DNA from: Streptomyces sp. WM6378
GTDB taxonomy: Bacteria > Actinomycetota > Actinomycetes > Streptomycetales > Streptomycetaceae
Reading direction: 5' to 3'
Assembly (NCBI RefSeq): GCF_001279695.1
Contig: NZ_LGDD01000356.1
Location: forward strand, 1-28,003
Length of the DNA stretch: 28,003 nucleotides
In this document: piece after piece, positions 24,333-28,003 of the stretch
How the letters are laid out: the number at the start of each line of letters is the position of its first letter
Numbering within the stretch: the stretch's first letter is position 1
Program-made: the position numbers and the translations under genes
The notes under the pieces: model-generated
What the model was told of the DNA's origin: nothing
The model's input: only the letters and a program-made list of their open reading frames with translations
The model's database searches: none

Positions 24333-25334
24333 GTGCGACTGTGGACTCTATTGGCCGGGGCGCTGCCGCGGCCGCCGATAGTGAGGCCGTTCCGGCCGGG
24401 TGCCCCGAGGCAGGTCGCGTTCGCCGCCTACCTGTTTTCCCTGCTGTTCGCCTCCGCCTACATGCTGATCACCGTAGGCAGTGCCCTGCCCAGCGCACGG
24501 GCGGCTGCCGCAGGCAAGGCGCCCGACGGGGGCTATGTGCCGGTCGGCGCAGCCTTGGCGGGGGCGTTGCTGTGGGTCGTGGTGGCCGGCTTGGCTTGGC
24601 TGTTCTTGGCGATGGCTGAGCCCCGTGACGCCGTCGGGCTGCCGAGGGCATCGGCGTGCACCGTCGCGCGGGCGAGCCTGTCGGTGTTCGTGCTGGCCGA
24701 GTCGGTGGGGTTCGTAGCGTCGGTGGCCTGGGGGTACGTGAGCGACCATGTGGCCTACCTGAACGCCCACTCCGGCTCCTCAAGTCACCCCGGAGTCCTC
24801 GCAGATCTGGCCGGCAGTGTGGCGGCTGGGTTCAGCGAGGAAATCGTCGTCGTTGTCCTGCCCGTCTGCCTGGCCTACCGGCTGCGGCGGCATGTGACGA
24901 ATCCCCGGCTGCGCCGGGCGGGGTTGGTTGTCCTGGTGGCCGGCATGCTGCTCGCCCGGCTGTCGTACCACGTGATGTACGGCTTCGGGGCGCTGCCCCT
25001 GGCGGTCTGGGCCCTGGCCAGCATCCTGGTGTACCTGCGCACGCGAGCGGTCCTGCCGCTGATGATCGCCCACGCGGTGTACGACATGATCCTGGCTGTC
25101 ATCCGCCCTGTCGCCGGGAGCTACGGGCGGACCTCCGGAATTGCCGTGTACGCACTGATCGTTGGCGTCGCCCTGGTCATGCTCATCGCCACGAGCCCAG
25201 TCCGGCGTTCTGGCCAGCGCAATGCTGCAAGCAGGCTTCGCGGGCATCCCGGCAGCGCAGCCCCCATGGTGGCGGACCTCAGCAGCACCACCACATCGAC
25301 GGATCCTCACCAGCGCGGAGTCGGCACTGCGTGA
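24333..25334 (+). CDS. CPBP-family intramembrane metalloprotease-like protein
   Basis: A 333-residue membrane protein. GTG 24333 is chosen because GGGGAGGG lies seven bases upstream; the longer open frame begins in non-coding-like sequence. Several hydrophobic segments are visible: VAFAAYLFSLLFASAYMLI, GALLWVVVAGLAWLFLAM, LSVFVLAESVGFVASVAW, VVLVAGMLLARLSYHVMY and YALIVGVALVMLI. CPBP/Abi motifs: SEE (E169, E170), a His in LSYHVMYG (H213) and HAVYD (H247, D251). The usual Arg in EExxxR is replaced by a Val (EEIVVV), so proteolytic activity is uncertain. The polar tail (SSTTTSTDPH) is disordered. CPBP proteins process membrane proteins or bacteriocin immunity factors. Confidence 0.75.
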   Translation: MRLWTLLAGALPRPPIVRPFRPGAPRQVAFAAYLFSLLFASAYMLITVGSALPSARAAAAGKAPDGGYVPVGAALAGALLWVVVAGLAWLFLAMAEPRDAVGLPRASACTVARASLSVFVLAESVGFVASVAWGYVSDHVAYLNAHSGSSSHPGVLADLAGSVAAGFSEEIVVVVLPVCLAYRLRRHVTNPRLRRAGLVVLVAGMLLARLSYHVMYGFGALPLAVWALASILVYLRTRAVLPLMIAHAVYDMILAVIRPVAGSYGRTSGIAVYALIVGVALVMLIATSPVRRSGQRNAASRLRGHPGSAAPMVADLSSTTTSTDPHQRGVGTA

Positions 25335-25341
25335 AGAGGAT

Positions 25342-26130
25342 CTAGGGCGTGGGTTCCTGTAGCGGGGCAGGGCGGCGGACCAGGGCCGGCGGGTGCGCCG
25401 GGTCGGGCCGGAAGCCGAGGCGCTCGTAGGCGTCGGCGAGTTGGGTGGTGCGGGCGGCTGCGACCAGGCCGATGCCCTGGGCGTCGGCATAGCGCAGCGC
25501 CCGGTGCACCAGGCGGCCGGCGGAGATCGGATCGTCCTCGGCGGCGGCGAACTGTCCGGCCTCCCACCAGGTGCCGCCGCTGCGGCGCAGGGCGGCGCGG
25601 GCCCGGTTCACCGCGAGCGCGCCCTTCTCCTGGCGCATCCGGTACAGGCTCCGCGCCAGATACACGACGAGGGCGAGCTGGAGCAGGGTCTCCCCGCAGC
25701 GGTCGGCCAGCCATCCGGGCGCCCCGGCCGCCGCGGCGAGGGGCTGCAGAACCTCGTCCAGTTTGAACGCGAACAGGCCCAGGGCCAGCGAGATGACCGC
25801 GAAGGCGGTGCCGAAGGCGAGGCGGCGGCGCCCGCTGACCTGGGCGCCCTGGACGGTCATCACCGCGCTGCCGTGGGCGAGCAGCCGCCCGCTGGTCTGC
25901 CACAGGAGCAGCAGTGCCAGCCACATCGCCACGCCGAACGGCGCCACGAGGCACCGGGCGAACCACCGCAGGCGGGCGGCCTCCGCCGCCGGACGGGGGC
26001 GGTCCTCGCCGTTCGCAGGCCGGGCGGTGCCTGTGGGGTTGCCGAAGCGGCGCTGCAGCAGCCGCGCGTGCCGGGGCAGGTCGCGCCAGCGAGCGCGCAG
26101 ATCGGCTGGGACGCAGGGGCCGGTTGCCAC
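25342..26130 (-). CDS. Membrane protein with GNAT-like C-terminal region
   Basis: A 262-residue protein with GTG start (GGAGG five bases upstream). An Arg-rich cytoplasmic N-terminus (PRHARLLQRRFG) precedes hydrophobic stretches LVAPFGVAMWLALLLLW (about 60-76) and AFGTAFAVISLALGLFAF (about 103-120), then a third, LLQLALVVYLARSL (about 148-161). The last 80 residues read AGRLVHRALRYADAQGIGLV, ADAYERLGFRPDP, which is the helix-strand-YxRLGF ending of GNAT acetyltransferases; the first half of a GNAT fold is not obvious. This may be a membrane-anchored or degenerate acetyltransferase. It converges with the CPBP gene, seven bases apart at their ends. Confidence 0.65.
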   Translation of the reverse strand: MATGPCVPADLRARWRDLPRHARLLQRRFGNPTGTARPANGEDRPRPAAEAARLRWFARCLVAPFGVAMWLALLLLWQTSGRLLAHGSAVMTVQGAQVSGRRRLAFGTAFAVISLALGLFAFKLDEVLQPLAAAAGAPGWLADRCGETLLQLALVVYLARSLYRMRQEKGALAVNRARAALRRSGGTWWEAGQFAAAEDDPISAGRLVHRALRYADAQGIGLVAAARTTQLADAYERLGFRPDPAHPPALVRRPAPLQEPTP

Positions 26131-26322
26131 CGCTACCTCCAGGTTCCTCGACGGACGTGGCGCCCCGGGCTGGGCGGGGCACCACAGGCTTTCTCTGGCA
26201 CGACGGCCCGGTCACGACGGGGCCGCCGGGTGCTAGCGGCGGGCGCGGAGGCTGGCCAGGGTGCGCCGTTCAGCGATCCCACGGAGCGCGGCGCCCGGTG
26301 CTTCCTGCCCACGGACTCCGTC

Positions 26323-27351
26323 TCAGCAGGCAACTCGTGCCACGGCGTCCCTGATCAGTACCGGCACATAGTCGATCGCGAGCTGCAGGATCCGTTCGAT
26401 GGGCACCGCGTGGGAGTTGTTGTCGACGTTGGTGCAGGCGGACCACTGGGCAGGCTCGTAGCGGGCAAGCATGGACAGCGTGTACAGAACCGCCCACCAG
26501 GCCATGAGGGGATGCAGCTCCTTGGCCATCGGCGAGATGACAGGGAAGAAATAGCGCAGTCCCCCGTGCTCGTGTGTCATGGTGCGCAGATGTTCCCGCC
26601 GTTCAGCACGGGTGGCGGTTCCCTTAGGCATGGTCCAGTTGAAGCACAGGGCACCGCTGCCGTCCTCGAACCGCTCGTATGCTGGCGGTGGGTCCAGCTC
26701 CCGGCTAGTGCGGCGTTCAGTCACGTAGCTTTCGTGCTGGGCGACCGACGGGTATGAGACGAGGAACTCGGCCAGCGCCTCGCGGGTGCCGGTGTCGATC
26801 ACTCGCTTGGGGATATCGGATACGGGGACACTGAGCAGCGGGTGCTCGTGATGGCCAACGTGGTGCTCGGAGACGGTCAGCGGGATGAGCCGGTCCCGGT
26901 CCGTGAGGGGGTAGTCCATGTTCACGGGCAGCAGGTCCCAGATGTCTTCCAGGCGTACGGGGTCCGGTCCCCAGACGGGCGAGCCCAGCAGCTCGCTCAG
27001 CCGGGGGAAACTACCGTGGGTGCCAGCCAGGTCGGTGCGGATTTCGATGTCGGGAAAGTTCCGGTCGAATCCGGTGGCCTTGATGCCGTGGGCATCCAAG
27101 CGCCAGTCCTCTCCCTTGAGATCCCAGGCTGCGGCTGCGATGGCCCGTCCTGCCTGGCTCAACCCGTAGAAGACGTGCAGCGGGCGCGTCGCGGGGCCCA
27201 CCGTGGCGGCGGCCTGGAACATCTGCCACGCCTGTTCGAGTGCCGTTGAGTACGTCTTGCGGCGGGCCGCGCTGTTCGCTCTGCCGGGTGGCTCGGACCG
27301 GCTGGCCCGCAGCCACTCCCACGCCCGGTCCGTCAACACGCTGATGTGCAT
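26323..27351 (-). CDS. YaaC-like protein
   Basis: A 342-residue cytoplasmic protein. Features: WQMFQAAATVGPATRPLHVF, YGLSQAGRAIAAAAW, a GHGI-like AHGIKATGF, WDLLPVNMDYPL, and the C-terminal YTLSMLARYEPAQW ... VDNNSHAVPIERILQLA. The FYGLSQAGRAI and LARYEP/AVPIERIL elements match YaaC-like family proteins, whose function is not known. ATG 27351 fits the family length. No ribosome-binding site is evident. It is isolated; the IS element lies 140 bases upstream. Confidence 0.7.
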   Translation of the reverse strand: MHISVLTDRAWEWLRASRSEPPGRANSAARRKTYSTALEQAWQMFQAAATVGPATRPLHVFYGLSQAGRAIAAAAWDLKGEDWRLDAHGIKATGFDRNFPDIEIRTDLAGTHGSFPRLSELLGSPVWGPDPVRLEDIWDLLPVNMDYPLTDRDRLIPLTVSEHHVGHHEHPLLSVPVSDIPKRVIDTGTREALAEFLVSYPSVAQHESYVTERRTSRELDPPPAYERFEDGSGALCFNWTMPKGTATRAERREHLRTMTHEHGGLRYFFPVISPMAKELHPLMAWWAVLYTLSMLARYEPAQWSACTNVDNNSHAVPIERILQLAIDYVPVLIRDAVARVAC

Positions 27352-27491
27352 GGCCGAAAAGGCTACTGGGCAAGCAGCTCCTTGCGATACCCGATTGAAT
27401 GCACGGCCGCCGCGAGGCCAAGGCATTCACGACCGCCGCGCTCCATCCGGTCCGTCAGCCCTCTGGCCGCCAGAACGTGCCCAGCGACCTA

Positions 27492-27533
27492 CTAGTGCTT
27501 CGTTAGGTCTATGCGTTTGCGCTGATCAAGAGC
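27492..27533 (+). mobile_element. Left end of an IS701-family insertion sequence
   Basis: Bases from about 27492 (ACTAGTGCTTCGTTAGGT) directly before the transposase start resemble the terminal inverted repeat of Streptomyces IS701-family elements, with CTAG adjacent as a probable target site. The right end is outside the window or lost, so the boundary is approximate. Confidence 0.45.
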
Positions 27534-27920
27534 ATGTTGAGATGTGTGGATGCGCATGAAGTGGACCGGATGCGGGCGGCGTTGGGGCTGTTCGTGGACG
27601 ATATGTTCGCCTCGGTGCCGCGCAAGGATCAGCGGGCCAAGGGCGAGTGCTATCTGCGGGGGCTGATGCTGGACGGCCGTCGCAAGTCGATCCAGCCGAT
27701 GGCTCAGCGGTTGCCGGACGGAAACATGCAGGCGTTGCAGCAGTTCGTCAATCAGTCGCCGTGGCAGTGGACGCCGGTCCGGCGACGGATCGCCGAGCGG
27801 CTGGTTCAGGTGATCGGGCCCGAGGTGTGGGTGGTCGACGATGTGTCGTTTCCCAAGTGCGGGCGGGCGTCGGTCGGGGTGGCCCGGCAGTACTGCGGTG
27901 CGCTGGGGGCTTGTACGTGA
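27534..27920 (+). pseudogene. IS701-family DDE transposase, truncated
   Basis: The first 128 codons match IS701-family transposases: RKDQRAKGECYLRGLMLDGR, PMAQRLPDGNMQALQQFVNQ, WTPVRRRIAERLVQ and VWVVDDVSFPK, where the two Asp residues include the first catalytic one, followed by SVGVARQYCGALG. Intact proteins continue with KRANCQ and about 280 more residues including the other acidic residues. Here the frame reaches TGA four codons after ALG, and following sequence does not resemble transposase, so it was interrupted near 27910, probably by insertion or deletion. Starts at ATG 27534 or GTG 27546. Confidence 0.75.
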
Positions 27921-28003
27921 ATAACCGTCAGAGTTGACCTGTCGGACGAGGTGTGGTGGGAGGCTGGAGCATGGCTCTGCCTTCGCAACATCGCATCCCC
28001 GCC
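27918..28003 (+). other. Window edge after the transposase break
   Basis: A frame reading ITVRVDLSDEVWWEAGAWL is open to the window end but has no standard start codon. It may be the beginning of a second element that interrupted the transposase, or chance. Confidence 0.2.

Overview
The window is very GC-rich with strong G/C bias at third codon positions, many GTG starts, AAGGAG or GGAGG ribosome-binding sites and twin-arginine-free secreted proteins, which points to Streptomyces or a close relative. The gene set is typical of an accessory, chromosome-arm or linear-plasmid region: secreted proteins, regulators with a single local target, a toxin-antitoxin pair, and an unusually high number of broken genes and transposase remnants. 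No rRNA, tRNA or CRISPR array was found.

Layout. 1-1.6 kb: a tiny secreted peptide, the 3' tail of a helicase-associated-domain gene with its intact terminator, and gene-free sequence. 1.6-4.6 kb: a frameshifted BNR/sialidase-like secreted protein, two strong terminators, and four small hypothetical genes. 4.7-6.4 kb: a divergent SDR oxidoreductase / LysR regulator pair with a LysR-type palindrome between them. 6.4-8.1 kb: mostly non-coding with a 54-bp perfect palindrome, an 11-bp-period repeat and a secreted peptidoglycan-binding-like protein. 8.15-12.3 kb: a graveyard in which pieces of a cupin_5 gene, a GMC oxidoreductase and a DUF234 ATPase lie end to end, followed by a GNAT acetyltransferase, a decayed transposase and a middle piece of a DnaE-type DNA polymerase.

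12.5-16.1 kb: two divergent secreted proteins, a NucA/NucB-type nuclease and a beta-rich protein resembling pore-forming toxins with a lectin-like tail, separated by about 0.9 kb. This is the most biologically suggestive module. 16.2-17.6 kb: a tyrosine-recombinase-like pseudogene. 17.7-19.9 kb: serine hydrolase, DUF1048 protein and PadR regulator on the minus strand, with nested palindromes in front of padR. 20.0-20.8 kb: tail of a Y-family DNA polymerase plus a frameshifted downstream gene. 21.0-22.8 kb: a gene cut short by a nonsense codon, a PIN/ribbon-helix-helix toxin-antitoxin pair, and a small hypothetical. 23.3-27.4 kb: hypothetical gene, CPBP-family membrane protein, a membrane protein with a GNAT-like tail, and a YaaC-like protein. 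27.5-28.0 kb: left end of an IS701-family element, broken inside the transposase.

Interpretation. Living genes (regulator-target pairs, secreted effectors, the toxin-antitoxin pair) are interleaved with internal fragments of genes whose ends are missing, and a LexA-like box stands alone near the polymerase fragment. I infer repeated deletion and insertion in a dispensable region that once carried damage-inducible polymerase genes. All product names rest on my reading of motifs and recalled family sequences; no database search was run.
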